DNA of 48,445 nucleotides from an uncultured Eubacterium sp. (GCA_900545305.1 UQYD01000011.1:1-48445), one strand, 5' to 3'; positions 1 through 9,268 are shown, counted from the first letter of the stretch. Numbers and translations are program-made. The notes: generated from the sequence alone by a model not told the origin.

Positions 1-287
1 GTACCGTTTACCATCTTCATTATATTTTCTTCTAAAGCATCGTAATACTGCTTTCCCTCATCAGAAAGCTGGCTGTAAAAAGTGTATTCCTCATCTAATC
101 CACTTTTAACATTATGAACACTTGGAACATACTCCAAATCTGTATTTTCTATTGCTGTAATACTTCCTATAGGAATATCCCCTATTTTTTCTATTCCACC
201 TATTTTTTCTACGCCACTTATTTCACCTGCATATATAGGTGTTGTAAACAACAACGCTGACAGTAAACAACATAAAAATTTTTTCAT
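1..287 (-). CDS. Secreted protein of unknown function, N-terminal part only
   Basis: The minus-strand reading frame opens with ATG at 287-285 behind a GGAGG at about 298-294 and stays open for 95 codons to the window edge, so the C-terminal part is missing. Residues 1-21 form a typical signal peptide (MKKFLCC, a hydrophobic LLSALLF core, then a cleavage-like YAG). The mature start carries a short repeat (VEKIGGIEKIGDIPIG), followed by a charged stretch ending FYSQLSDEGKQYYDAL. Such a segment often precedes the catalytic domain of secreted Firmicute proteins such as transglutaminase-like ones, but that domain would lie outside the window. I do not recognise the family. The gene is divergent from dnaE. 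Confidence 0.6.
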   Translation of the reverse strand, partial: MKKFLCCLLSALLFTTPIYAGEISGVEKIGGIEKIGDIPIGSITAIENTDLEYVPSVHNVKSGLDEEYTFYSQLSDEGKQYYDALEENIMKMVNG

Positions 288-392
288 ATAATACCTCCAT
301 TTCTTTTAAACCCTCTTAAATATAAGAATATAATACCATAATTAACCAGTAAATAAAAGTATAATATATATTTTTTGCCAATTTCCCAAATG

Positions 393-421
393 TTGAATAA
401 CCTCTTATTTTGTGATATACT
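393..421 (+). promoter_or_regulatory. Promoter of dnaE
   Basis: TTGAAT at 393-398 and TATACT at 416-421 are separated by 17 bases, a good match to a vegetative sigma-A promoter. It lies 29 bases upstream of the dnaE start codon, which predicts a very short leader. Confidence 0.7.
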
Positions 422-450
422 GAAAAATACGATTGAAAGGAGGAAAGAAG

Positions 451-3400
451 ATGGAAAACACTAGAAATTTTACACATTTACATGTTCATACCGGTTTCAG
501 TCTCTTAGACGGTTCTTCTAAAATAAAAGAGCTTGTTAAAAAGACAAAAGAATTAGGTATGGATAGTATAGCCATAACTGACCATGGTGTTATGTATGGC
601 TGTGTAGAATTTTATAAAGCTGCCAAAGCAGAGGGTATAAAGCCTATTATTGGTTGTGAAGTATATGTTGCCAGTAAAAGCAGATTTGACAAGGAAAATA
701 GTCCTGACAACTTCTATTATCATCTTGTCCTTCTTGCAGAAAACAACAAGGGTTATGACAATCTTATAAAAATTGTATCCTATGGTTTTAAGGACGGTTT
801 CTACTACAAACCTAGAGTAGATATTGAGCTTTTAGAAAAGTATCACGAGGGCATAATCGCCCTTAGTGCTTGTTTAGCCGGTCCTGTAGCCCGTACTATT
901 ATAAGACAAGGCTATGACAAAGCAAAGGAAGTAGCATTAAGATACAACAACATTTTTGGAGAAAACAATTTCTTCTTAGAATTACAAGACCATATGGACG
1001 GTTCTGTAGACCAGCAAACTGTAAATCAATCTCTTATGCGTATGCATCAGGAAACAGGCATACCTCTTGTAGCTACAAACGATTGCCACTATATCTCTCC
1101 GGAAGATGCCGAAGCACACGATATTCTTCTCTGTATACAGACTAACACTACTGTTGATGAAGCAGACAGAATGAGATATGAAGGTGGTCAATACTACGTA
1201 AAATCTCCAGAGGAAATGTATTCTCTTTTCCCTTATGCTCATCAGGCTTGTGAAAACACTTACAAAATTGCTCAAAGATGCAATGTAGAATTTGAGTTTG
1301 GTAACTACAAATTGCCAGTTTTTGATGTTCCAGAGGGAAAAACAGCTGTTGAGTATTTAAGCGAGCTTGCCTTAAACGGTCTTAAAGAAAGATATGGAGA
1401 AGTTACTCCAAAACTTAAAGAACGACTTGACTACGAGCTTTCAATTATAATACAAATGGGCTTTGTAGACTACTTCCTTATTGTTTGGGATTTCATTAAA
1501 TACGCCAAAGATAACGGAATTAGTGTAGGTCCCGGTAGAGGTTCTGCTGCCGGTTCAATAGTTGCCTATTCTCTTAGAATAACAGATATTGACCCTATTA
1601 AATATGACCTTATCTTTGAAAGATTTTTGAACCCTGAAAGAGTTTCAATGCCCGATATAGATATTGACTTCTGCTATGAAAGACGTGGGGAAGTTATTGA
1701 CTACGTAAGACGAAAATATGGTAATGACCAAGTTGTGCAAATTGTTACCTTTGGTACAATGGCAGCCAGAAATGCTATTCGTGATGTAGGACGAGCATTA
1801 AACATACCTTATGCCGATGTTGACCGAGTTGCCAAAATGGTTCCACAGGAACTTCACATTACTATTGAAAAAGCTCTTGTTAAAAATCCGGAATTTAAGG
1901 AAATATACGACACAGACCCTACTGTAAAGCACCTTATTGATATGTCAATGAAGTTAGAGGGTTTACCTCGTCACACTTCTACTCACGCAGCAGGCGTAAT
2001 TATTTCTGATAGACCCGTTGAAGATTATGTTCCCCTTAACCTTAACGTAAAGGATAACGCAATCACTACACAGTATACTATGACAATTTGTGAGGAACTG
2101 GGACTTCTTAAAATGGACTTCTTAGGTCTTAGAACACTTACAGTAATACAAAATGCCTTTAAGGAAATAGAGAGAAATTACGGTCTTAAATTTGACGGTC
2201 ATAGTATTGACTATGGCGACAGAGAAGTCTATGACCTTATTTCATCAGGTAAAACCTTAGGTGTATTCCAGTTGGAAAGTCCTGGTATGACATCATTCAT
2301 GAAGGAACTTAGACCTAACAATATTGAAGACATTATTGCCGGTATTTCACTTTATCGACCAGGTCCAATGGACTTTATACCAAAGTACATTGACGGTAAA
2401 AATAATCCTTCCCATATAAAGTACACTCACCCTCTCCTTGAGCCTATACTCCGTAACACCTATGGCTGTATAGTTTATCAGGAACAGGTAATGCAGATTG
2501 TACAGGAACTTGCCGGCTACTCTCTTGGACGAAGTGATATGGTACGTCGTGCTATGTCTAAGAAGAAAGCCGATGTTATGGCAAAAGAAAGAGAAAATTT
2601 CATAAACGGTCTTGGGGATAGTGTTCCCGGTTGTGTTAAAAACGGTATTCCTGCAAATATTGCAAACATTATTTTTGATGAAATGACAGACTTTGCAAAG
2701 TATGCCTTCAACAAATCCCACGCAGCTTGCTATGCCGTTGTTGCATATCAAACAGCTTGGCTCAAAACCCACTACCCTGCCGAATTTATGGCAGCCTTAA
2801 TGACAAGTGTTCAGGACAGACCAGATAAAATTGCCCTCTATATTGCCAACTGTAAGGCTATGAACATTGGTATACTCCCTCCAGATATAAACGAAAGTTT
2901 AAGCAACTTTAGTGTTTCTGACGGAAATATACGCTTTGGACTTTCAGCTATAAAGGGTGTAGGTTCTAACAATATTACATCTATAATGAAAAATAGAAGT
3001 AATGAGGGAAATTTCAAAAGTCTTCATCAATTCTTAGACAGAATGGGTAGCAACATAAACAGCAAAACCATTGAAAGTCTTATTTATGCCGGTGCTTTTG
3101 ACTCCCTTGGAGGAAAGAGAAGTCAGTATATACAGAGTTACAAGAAAATGTATGACGGACTTAATTCCAGAAAAAAATCCAACATTGAGGGACAGATGAG
3201 CCTTTTCCAATTAGGTGGAGAAAGCTCTCAGGAAAATTACAAAGATGAATTACCTAATGTGCCTGAATTTGAAAACAGATTTTTATTGGATAAAGAAAAG
3301 GAATACTTAGGTATTTATGTAAGTGGTCACCCTCTTGATGAATATAACGAGGTATTGAGCAAATACATTTCAAATTCAACTTTGGATTTTGCCTTTGAAG

Positions 3401-3921
3401 AAGAAGATTTCAGCAATCCAAACAAAATTACAGACGGAACAGAAGTTATTGTAGGTGGTATTGTAACTGCTGTTAAAAAGCATTACACTAAAAGCAATCA
3501 GCAAATGGCATTTGTTACTCTTGAGGACCTTTATGGCACAATAGATATTATTGTCTTTCCTGCTATATACACAAGTGTTTCAGCCTTTTTAACAGAAAAC
3601 AATATTATTCTGGTTAAGGGACGAGCATCTGTTTCAGAAGATAAAGGCTCTAGTATTTTAGCTAGTGCCATAAGCGATTATGACCACATTAATCGCAAAA
3701 ACCAAACTTTATGGATAAGAATTCCTAAAGATAGCTCTATTACAATAAGCGATGTTTCCACCGTTACAAAAAAACACGCTGGCGATGTAAGAGTTATAAT
3801 TTACGATGAAAAAACAGGACAAAAAATGACAACTGCCAGAGAAGGCTATGTTAGTTTAAATGACATTCTTTTAGAAGAATTAAAGGAACTTGTAGGCGAA
3901 AGCTCTCTTGTTGTCAGATAG
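451..3921 (+). CDS. dnaE: DNA polymerase III alpha subunit (DnaE type)
   Basis: Replicative DNA polymerase catalytic subunit of 1156 residues, the usual DnaE1 length. The N-terminal PHP domain shows HLHVHTGFSLLDG and ITDHGVMYG. The polymerase core has PGRGSAAGS near residue 360 and PDIDIDF near residue 400, which holds catalytic aspartates. A C-terminal OB-fold (IIVGGIVTAVKKHYTKSNQQ) is the usual single-strand-binding module. There is no exonuclease domain, so this is not PolC. I chose ATG 451 because AAAGGAGG (436-443) lies 7 bases before it; an in-frame TTG at 433 precedes that site and cannot use it. In Firmicutes DnaE normally works with PolC at the fork, extending primers; polC is not in the window. 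azlC starts 12 bases downstream and may be cotranscribed. Confidence 0.97.
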   Translation: MENTRNFTHLHVHTGFSLLDGSSKIKELVKKTKELGMDSIAITDHGVMYGCVEFYKAAKAEGIKPIIGCEVYVASKSRFDKENSPDNFYYHLVLLAENNKGYDNLIKIVSYGFKDGFYYKPRVDIELLEKYHEGIIALSACLAGPVARTIIRQGYDKAKEVALRYNNIFGENNFFLELQDHMDGSVDQQTVNQSLMRMHQETGIPLVATNDCHYISPEDAEAHDILLCIQTNTTVDEADRMRYEGGQYYVKSPEEMYSLFPYAHQACENTYKIAQRCNVEFEFGNYKLPVFDVPEGKTAVEYLSELALNGLKERYGEVTPKLKERLDYELSIIIQMGFVDYFLIVWDFIKYAKDNGISVGPGRGSAAGSIVAYSLRITDIDPIKYDLIFERFLNPERVSMPDIDIDFCYERRGEVIDYVRRKYGNDQVVQIVTFGTMAARNAIRDVGRALNIPYADVDRVAKMVPQELHITIEKALVKNPEFKEIYDTDPTVKHLIDMSMKLEGLPRHTSTHAAGVIISDRPVEDYVPLNLNVKDNAITTQYTMTICEELGLLKMDFLGLRTLTVIQNAFKEIERNYGLKFDGHSIDYGDREVYDLISSGKTLGVFQLESPGMTSFMKELRPNNIEDIIAGISLYRPGPMDFIPKYIDGKNNPSHIKYTHPLLEPILRNTYGCIVYQEQVMQIVQELAGYSLGRSDMVRRAMSKKKADVMAKERENFINGLGDSVPGCVKNGIPANIANIIFDEMTDFAKYAFNKSHAACYAVVAYQTAWLKTHYPAEFMAALMTSVQDRPDKIALYIANCKAMNIGILPPDINESLSNFSVSDGNIRFGLSAIKGVGSNNITSIMKNRSNEGNFKSLHQFLDRMGSNINSKTIESLIYAGAFDSLGGKRSQYIQSYKKMYDGLNSRKKSNIEGQMSLFQLGGESSQENYKDELPNVPEFENRFLLDKEKEYLGIYVSGHPLDEYNEVLSKYISNSTLDFAFEEEDFSNPNKITDGTEVIVGGIVTAVKKHYTKSNQQMAFVTLEDLYGTIDIIVFPAIYTSVSAFLTENNIILVKGRASVSEDKGSSILASAISDYDHINRKNQTLWIRIPKDSSITISDVSTVTKKHAGDVRVIIYDEKTGQKMTTAREGYVSLNDILLEELKELVGESSLVVR

Positions 3922-3933
3922 AAGGTAGAAAAA

Positions 3934-4626
3934 ATGGATAAAAAAGCACTAAATGAGGCTTTAAAGACAAGCCTCCCTGTTATATTGGGGTACTTGCCAT
4001 CAGGCTTTGCCTTTGGGCTTATGATGAGTTCTTTAGGACAAAAGGTTATAACATCCGGTATTATGGCAATACTTATGTATGCAGGTGCCGGACAGTATAT
4101 TGCCGTTGATTTTATTAAAAACAACTCTCCCCTTATAACAATAATAGTAACAACATTTCTTATAAACTGTAAGCACCTTTTTTATGGTCTTTCTCTTATA
4201 GAAACATTTAACAAAACAGGCAGAAAAAAACCTTTTCTTATTTTTCTGCTTACAGACGAAACATATGCCCTATTAACTGGTACGGTATATCCAAAAAATG
4301 TAAACACCAACCAATACATTTTTTATATAGCAGTTATTAACTATTTAAGCTGGATAGCCGGTTGTGTACTTGGTGCAGTTTTCGGTTCAGTTGTAAAATT
4401 TGATACTACAGGACTTGATTTTGCTATGACAGCATTGTTCTTAGTAATTCTTACATCTCAGCTTAAAACATTTACAACAAAGTATCCTTTCATAATAGGT
4501 GCTGGCACAGCATTGTTTGCTCTTATGGTTTTTGGCAAGGGCAACATACTTTTAGGTGGGGCTATAATGACAGTTATACTTTTAGTAGTTTTAAGAGAAA
4601 GGATTGAAAAAGATGACAACAGGTAA
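3934..4626 (+). CDS. azlC: AzlC-family branched-chain amino acid exporter, large subunit
   Basis: Integral membrane protein of 230 residues with several hydrophobic segments. The family signature near the N-terminus is visible: LPVILGYLPSGFAFGLM, then the conserved INCKHLFYGLSL and LTDETYAL segments. AzlC acts with the small AzlD protein; in Bacillus subtilis the pair confers resistance to 4-azaleucine and is thought to export branched-chain amino acids. The start ATG follows AGAAGG. The gene lies 12 bases after dnaE, without a visible terminator between them, and its 3' end overlaps azlD by 14 bases, so the two are translationally linked. Confidence 0.9.
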   Translation: MDKKALNEALKTSLPVILGYLPSGFAFGLMMSSLGQKVITSGIMAILMYAGAGQYIAVDFIKNNSPLITIIVTTFLINCKHLFYGLSLIETFNKTGRKKPFLIFLLTDETYALLTGTVYPKNVNTNQYIFYIAVINYLSWIAGCVLGAVFGSVVKFDTTGLDFAMTALFLVILTSQLKTFTTKYPFIIGAGTALFALMVFGKGNILLGGAIMTVILLVVLRERIEKDDNR

Positions 4627-4945
4627 ACTTATAATTTCAATACTTATAATGGCTGCTATAACTTTTGGAACTAGATTAGCTCCTTTCGTAATATTTGGCA
4701 GAGGGGAAAAACCACCGGAAATTATAATATATTTAGGCAAATATTTGCCTCCGGCAATTATAACAATTATAATTGTATATTGCTTTAAAAACATAACTTT
4801 AACATCAGGTAACCACGCTATTCCGGAAGTATTAGCAAGTATAACTGTAATCCTATTACAGTTAAAACTAAAAAACACTATGATTAGTATTTTCACTGGA
4901 ACAGCACTTTATATGGTCCTTTTACACCTAATTCCCAGTTTTTAA
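4613..4945 (+). CDS. azlD: AzlD-family branched-chain amino acid exporter, small subunit
   Basis: Small membrane protein of 110 residues, the usual AzlD size, with about four hydrophobic segments. It has the family pattern of TFGTRLAPFVIF near the N-terminus, YLGKYLPPAIITIIIVYCF in the middle and a HAIPEVLAS segment after it. I chose ATG 4613 because GAAAGGA at 4596-4602 sits about 10 bases upstream; the in-frame TTG at 4604 is only one base from that site. It overlaps the end of azlC, the standard azlCD arrangement, and probably forms a two-component exporter with it. Confidence 0.87.
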   Translation: MTTGKLIISILIMAAITFGTRLAPFVIFGRGEKPPEIIIYLGKYLPPAIITIIIVYCFKNITLTSGNHAIPEVLASITVILLQLKLKNTMISIFTGTALYMVLLHLIPSF

Positions 4946-4967
4946 ACAAATTTTTTTAATTTTTTTG

Positions 4968-4996
4968 TAGCATTATCGAGAAAAATATGTTATATT
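4968..4996 (+). promoter_or_regulatory. Probable pyk promoter with extended -10
   Basis: TGTTATATT at 4988-4996 is an extended -10 element. The matching -35 position (4968-4973, TAGCAT, 17-base spacer) is weak, as is common with extended -10 promoters. A leader of about 80 bases would precede pyk. Confidence 0.4.
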
Positions 4997-5084
4997 AGGG
5001 TATGGTGATTTTGCGATTTGTTCGCTTATCAATTTGTAACGAATTTAAACTATATTTTATCAATTTTTAAAGGAGATTTTATTT

Positions 5085-6851
5085 ATGCGTAAAACCAAAA
5101 TAGTTGCAACTTTAGGCCCATCGTCTAATGATGTAGAACAGTTAAAGGCTTTAATCGAAGCAGGTATTGGTGCTGCTAGACTTAACTTTTCTCACGGTGA
5201 CCATGAAGAGCATGGTGCAAGAATAAACAACTTCAAGCAGGCTAGAGAAGAATTAGGTAAGCCAGTACCTATCGTTCTTGATACAAAGGGTCCTGAAATC
5301 AGAATTAAGACTTTTGCTACAAAGAAGGTTTCTCTTGTTGCAGGTCAGGAATTCACTCTTACAACTGATGATATCGAAGGCGATAACACAAAGGTTGCTG
5401 TAACTTATATGGACTTACCAAACGATGTAAAGATTGGTTCTACTGTTCTTATTGATGACGGTCTTGTTGGTCTTACTGTTGTTGACATTAAGGGTTCTGA
5501 CGTAATCTGTACAGTAAACAACTCTGCTGAACTTGGTTCTCGTAAGGGTGTTAACCTCCCTGACATTCACATCAACCTTCCAGCCTTAACTGAAAAGGAT
5601 ATTGATGATATTAAGTTTGGTGTAGAAATGGGTATCGACTACATTGCTGCATCTTTCATTCGTTCTGCTAAGGACGTTCTTGAAATCAAGAGAGTTCTTG
5701 AAGAATGTGGTGGTTCTGATGTACACATCATCTCTAAGATTGAAAACAGAGACGGTGTTGACAACATTGACGAAATCCTTGAAGTAACTGACGGTATTAT
5801 GGTTGCTCGTGGTGACCTTGGTGTTGAAATTCCTTTTGAAGAAGTTCCACTTGTACAGAAGCTCCTCATTAAGAAGTGTATTGAAAAGGGTAAGCCTGTT
5901 ATTACAGCTACTCAGATGCTTAACTCTATGATTGAAAATCCACGTCCTACAAGAGCTGAAGTAAACGACGTTGCTAATGCTATTTTCGATTATACTGATG
6001 CTGTTATGCTTTCAGGCGAAACTGCTAACGGTAGCTACCCTGTTGAAGCTGTTAAGGCTATGGCTAGAATTGCTGAAAAGACTGAACAGTCTATTGACTA
6101 TATCGAAAGATTTAACGCTTCTCGTATAAAGACTACTGGTGCTAGAAATATCACTTCTGCTGTAAGCCACTCTGCATGTACTACTGCACAGGACTTAAAT
6201 GCAAGCCTTATTTCTACAATCACTATTTCTGGTAGAGCAGTTAAGGACGTTGCTAAGTACAGACCAAGCACTCCAATTCTTGCATGTACTCCAAACGAAA
6301 GAACTTTAAGACAGCTTAACCTTATCTGGGGTTGTACTCCAATGTACATCGGTCTTGAAAAGAAGAGCATTAATGCCCTCTTTGACGATATTGCTGAAAA
6401 GTCTCTCGTTGAAGGTATTTCTAAGAATGGCGACCTTATGGTATTTACTGGTGGTACTCCTCTTGGTACAACTGGTTCTACAAACACAATCAAGGTTGGT
6501 ATTGTAGGCAATACACTTTTACAGGGTAAGGCTGTTGTTAAGTCTGGTACTGTTGTTTCTCACACAAATGTTATCCATACTGTTGGCGAAGCTAAGCTTC
6601 AGTTCCGTAAGGGTGATGTATTCATTACTTCTAACACAGATAAGGGTCTTATTCCTTATATGATGAAGGCTGCTGCTATCGTTGTTGGTAACACAGAAGG
6701 CGATGAATTTACTCATGCTGCAGATTTAGGTAGAGAATTAAAGATTCCTGTAATCCTTTGCAAGGGTATTGATGTTGCTGCTACTATTCCTGATACACTT
6801 CTTGTTCAGATTGATAGCAACAAGGCTACAGTTTCACTTGCTGACAGATAA
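5085..6851 (+). CDS. pyk: Pyruvate kinase with C-terminal phosphohistidine-type domain
   Basis: Catalyses the last step of glycolysis, phosphoenolpyruvate + ADP to pyruvate + ATP, in the cytosol. The catalytic barrel shows RLNFSHG, DTKGPEIR, VARGDLGVEIP and the signature around ITATQMLNSMIENPRPTRAE, then DAVMLSGETANGSYP. At 588 residues it is about 110 longer than E. coli PykF. The extra C-terminal part (from about residue 480, with GTVVSHTNVIHTV) is the PEP-utiliser mobile-domain-like extension found in many Firmicute pyruvate kinases. AAAGGAG (5069-5075) sits 9 bases before the ATG. Codon choice differs from dnaE and azlCD: lysine is mostly AAG and glycine and alanine mostly GGT and GCT, as expected for a highly expressed gene. 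A perfect terminator follows. Confidence 0.97.
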   Translation: MRKTKIVATLGPSSNDVEQLKALIEAGIGAARLNFSHGDHEEHGARINNFKQAREELGKPVPIVLDTKGPEIRIKTFATKKVSLVAGQEFTLTTDDIEGDNTKVAVTYMDLPNDVKIGSTVLIDDGLVGLTVVDIKGSDVICTVNNSAELGSRKGVNLPDIHINLPALTEKDIDDIKFGVEMGIDYIAASFIRSAKDVLEIKRVLEECGGSDVHIISKIENRDGVDNIDEILEVTDGIMVARGDLGVEIPFEEVPLVQKLLIKKCIEKGKPVITATQMLNSMIENPRPTRAEVNDVANAIFDYTDAVMLSGETANGSYPVEAVKAMARIAEKTEQSIDYIERFNASRIKTTGARNITSAVSHSACTTAQDLNASLISTITISGRAVKDVAKYRPSTPILACTPNERTLRQLNLIWGCTPMYIGLEKKSINALFDDIAEKSLVEGISKNGDLMVFTGGTPLGTTGSTNTIKVGIVGNTLLQGKAVVKSGTVVSHTNVIHTVGEAKLQFRKGDVFITSNTDKGLIPYMMKAAAIVVGNTEGDEFTHAADLGRELKIPVILCKGIDVAATIPDTLLVQIDSNKATVSLADR

Positions 6852-6874
6852 TTTATAGATTTTAACATAAATTT

Positions 6875-6910
6875 GGGTAGATACAAAATTTTGTATCTAC
6901 CCTTTTTTTT
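6875..6910 (+). terminator. Intrinsic terminator of pyk
   Basis: The 14-base arms GGGTAGATACAAAA (6875-6888) and TTTTGTATCTACCC (6889-6902) are a perfect inverted repeat followed by a run of eight T (6903-6910). Confidence 0.93.
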
Positions 6911-6925
6911 GGTATCAAAACTTAC

Positions 6926-6954
6926 TTGAAAAAAATTTGCAAAAAATGTATAAT
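6926..6954 (+). promoter_or_regulatory. Promoter of ansA
   Basis: TTGAAA (6926-6931) and a perfect TATAAT (6949-6954) are 17 bases apart, between the pyk terminator and ansA. Confidence 0.8.
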
Positions 6955-6999
6955 TCTATTAAGATTATTTTTATATTAAAACTATAGGAGAATGGTAAA

Positions 7000-7962
7000 A
7001 TGAAGAAAATATTGTTAATAGGAACAGGAGGTACTATAGCAGGCAAAGGTTCTGAAGGTAAAAGTAGTAATTATTGTGCCGGTACATTATCTGTAAAGGA
7101 TATTATTTCTGCTGTAAAAGGTCTTGATAAAGTAGCACATTTTGACTTTGTTCAAGCCTGTAATATAGATAGCTGTAATATGACAAAAGAAATTGTATAT
7201 AATATTGCTTATCTCATAGAAGAAACTGAAAAAGACTATGACGGCTTTGTTATTACCCATGGTACAGACACTATGGAAGAAACAGCTTTTCTTCTTAACC
7301 TTACTTTAAAAACTGAAAAACCTATAGTATTAACAGGTTCTATGCGACCAGCTACTGCTACATCTCCAGACGGTCCTATGAATTTATACGAAGCCTCTGT
7401 ACTTGCTGCCAGTGATAAAGCCTACGGAAAGGGTGTATTAATCTCCTTTGCTGAGGTTATTTCATCTGCCAGAGATGTTCAAAAAGTAAGCACATTCAGA
7501 ACAAATGCCTTTAATCAAAGGGACTTAGGTGTGTTAGGCTGTGTATATGACAATAGAGTTGAGTTTTTTAATGCTCCTATAAAACCACATACAATATCTA
7601 CTGAATTCAATAAAGAGGATATAAAACGTATTCCTGATATACCTATTGTAACATTTGGTTCTGATATAGATACAAAGCTTTTGGAATATGCCATAAGCAA
7701 TTACAGAGGTGTTGTTGTAGCCGGTGCCGGAAATGGTGGATATAACGATGACTGGATAGACACAATAGCAACTACTAAAATCCCTATAATTCGCTGTTCA
7801 AGAATAGCAAATGGCATTATTTCTTATGATTCCAGAATGGACAGAAATTACAATATAATATGTGGCAGTTTCCCTCCTCAAAAATCCAGATTACTTTTAC
7901 AGTTAGCTCTTAGCCACAGCGATGATACTAGCTACATTAAAGAGGTCTTTTCTAAATACTAG
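7000..7962 (+). CDS. ansA: L-asparaginase
   Basis: Hydrolyses L-asparagine to aspartate and ammonia. The 320-residue protein has both threonine signatures of the asparaginase/glutaminase family: GTGGTIAG at residues 8-15 and THGTDTMEETAF from about residue 86. TGSMRP follows. There is no signal peptide, which suggests a cytosolic enzyme. TAGGAG precedes the ATG. The lipid-kinase-like gene starts 11 bases downstream, probably on the same transcript. The family is certain; whether the enzyme is of the low- or high-affinity type cannot be told from sequence reading alone. Confidence 0.92.
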   Translation: MKKILLIGTGGTIAGKGSEGKSSNYCAGTLSVKDIISAVKGLDKVAHFDFVQACNIDSCNMTKEIVYNIAYLIEETEKDYDGFVITHGTDTMEETAFLLNLTLKTEKPIVLTGSMRPATATSPDGPMNLYEASVLAASDKAYGKGVLISFAEVISSARDVQKVSTFRTNAFNQRDLGVLGCVYDNRVEFFNAPIKPHTISTEFNKEDIKRIPDIPIVTFGSDIDTKLLEYAISNYRGVVVAGAGNGGYNDDWIDTIATTKIPIIRCSRIANGIISYDSRMDRNYNIICGSFPPQKSRLLLQLALSHSDDTSYIKEVFSKY

Positions 7963-7973
7963 GTGGTGATTAA

Positions 7974-8861
7974 ATGAAAAAGCTTTTACTCTTAGTAAAC
8001 ACCCACTCCGGTCGTGGTGACATTCAGGGTATGATAGGTTCTATAATTGACTATTACAACAAAAAAGACTTTGAAGTTACAGTTTATATTACACAAAGAC
8101 GTGCTCATGCAACAGATATTTTATTAAAGAACAAGGGTGTATATGACAATGTTGTGTGTTGTGGTGGTGATGGCACTCTTAACGAGGTAATCACCGGTTT
8201 AATGGATATGGAAAAAGACCAACGCCCTATTGTTGGATACATTCCTTGTGGGTCAACAAATGACTTTGCCACAGGTTTAGGCATAAAAACATCTTATACA
8301 GATGCCTATAAATTGGCTGTTGACGGAAAGCCGTTCCCCATTGATATAGGAAAGTTCAACGATTCCTACTTTTCATATGTAGCTGCCTTTGGTATGTTTA
8401 CAAGTATATCCTATGAAACTCCTCAAATATACAAAAATTTATTAGGCTATCAGGCCTACGTTATTGAGGGAATTAAACAAATTAGTAAATTAGAGTCTTA
8501 CAATCTCCGTATCTCATATGATAACGGTATTATAGAAGATAAATTTATATTAGGTATTATTTCTAATTCTAACACAGTTGCTGGCATCAAAAACCTATTT
8601 AAGAACGATATACAAGACGGTTTGTTTGAAGTTGTGCTTATTAAAAAACCAACTAATATAGCAAACCTGTCTACAATTATAACTTCTCTTGCTGAAAAGA
8701 AACTGGATAACCCTATGATGTACCATTTTAAGTCCAAAAACTTTGTTTTTGAAAGTCTTGATAACAACGGTATAAAATGGACCTTAGACGGTGAATTTGG
8801 GGGAGTATTTACATCTGCTGAAATAAACGTTTGCCCTCTTGAAGTTATATTAAACATATAA
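7974..8861 (+). CDS. Diacylglycerol kinase / YegS-type lipid kinase
   Basis: Soluble lipid kinase of 295 residues with the DAGK catalytic fold. The sequence shows LLLVNTHSGRG at residues 5-15, the nucleotide-binding GGDGTLNEV at about 64-72 and IPCGSTNDFATGLG at about 90-103. The C-terminal beta-sandwich has the conserved ending LDGEFGG. In Gram-positive bacteria the homologue DgkB phosphorylates diacylglycerol released during lipoteichoic acid synthesis so that it re-enters phospholipid synthesis. Other members of this superfamily act on other lipids or sphingosine-like substrates, so the exact substrate is an inference. The ATG follows TAGGTGGTG, 11 bases after ansA. Confidence 0.85.
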   Translation: MKKLLLLVNTHSGRGDIQGMIGSIIDYYNKKDFEVTVYITQRRAHATDILLKNKGVYDNVVCCGGDGTLNEVITGLMDMEKDQRPIVGYIPCGSTNDFATGLGIKTSYTDAYKLAVDGKPFPIDIGKFNDSYFSYVAAFGMFTSISYETPQIYKNLLGYQAYVIEGIKQISKLESYNLRISYDNGIIEDKFILGIISNSNTVAGIKNLFKNDIQDGLFEVVLIKKPTNIANLSTIITSLAEKKLDNPMMYHFKSKNFVFESLDNNGIKWTLDGEFGGVFTSAEINVCPLEVILNI

Positions 8862-8983
8862 TTTATAACAATTTTATAAAACCACTTTTTCAAAATCATT
8901 ATTTTTTACAAATAATACGAAAAATAATGTAGAATATAGTTGCAATTTGAAATAACTTTTTACATTTTGAAAAAAAGATTTTA

Positions 8984-9012
8984 TTGACTTTTTATTAAAA
9001 GTGTGGTAACTT
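8984..9012 (+). promoter_or_regulatory. Probable promoter of the cold-shock gene
   Basis: TTGACT at 8984-8989, a 17-base spacer, and TAACTT at 9007-9012 preceded by TGG (extended -10). It predicts a leader of about 50 bases. Confidence 0.55.
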
Positions 9013-9018
9013 TAGACT

Positions 9019-9034
9019 ATAGCATTTGTGCTAT
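9019..9034 (+). promoter_or_regulatory. Hairpin in the csp leader
   Basis: ATAGCA (9019-9024), loop TTTG, TGCTAT (9029-9034) form a small hairpin in the 5' leader, followed by a T-rich run up to the ribosome binding site AGGAGG (about 9054-9059). The 8-mer GTAACTTT occurs on both sides, at 9006-9013 and 9035-9042. It could be a cold-responsive leader structure; only the hairpin and repeats are directly visible. Confidence 0.4.
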
Positions 9035-9067
9035 GTAACTTTTTTTATTTTTTAGGAGGATTTTTTC

Positions 9068-9268
9068 ATGAAGCAAGGTACAGTTAAGTGGTTCAACGCT
9101 GAGAAGGGTTTTGGTTTTATCTCTGTTGAAGGCGAAGATGATGTATTTGTACATTTCTCTGCTATCAATGCTGATGGTTACAAGACTTTAGAAGAAGGCC
9201 AGAAGGTTGAATTTGACGTAGTTGACGGTGCTAAGGGACCACAGGCTGCAAATGTAGTACGTTTATAA
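9068..9268 (+). CDS. Cold-shock protein (CspA family)
   Basis: Single cold-shock domain of 66 residues, the standard length, that binds single-stranded RNA and DNA as a chaperone. The RNP1 motif KGFGFI and the RNP2 motif VFVHF are both intact, in the usual MKQGTVKWFNAEKGFGFI context. AGGAGG precedes the ATG. Codon use favours AAG and GGT, like pyk, which suggests high expression. It is monocistronic, with its own promoter and a terminator at 9362-9385. Confidence 0.95.
   Translation: MKQGTVKWFNAEKGFGFISVEGEDDVFVHFSAINADGYKTLEEGQKVEFDVVDGAKGPQAANVVRL

Noticed and set aside
433..435. TTG start of dnaE
   Set aside because: It precedes the ribosome binding site AAAGGAGG, which is correctly spaced from ATG 451.
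8905..8935. Second csp promoter, TTTACA and TAGAAT
   Set aside because: The spacer is 19 bases and there is a better promoter closer to the gene.
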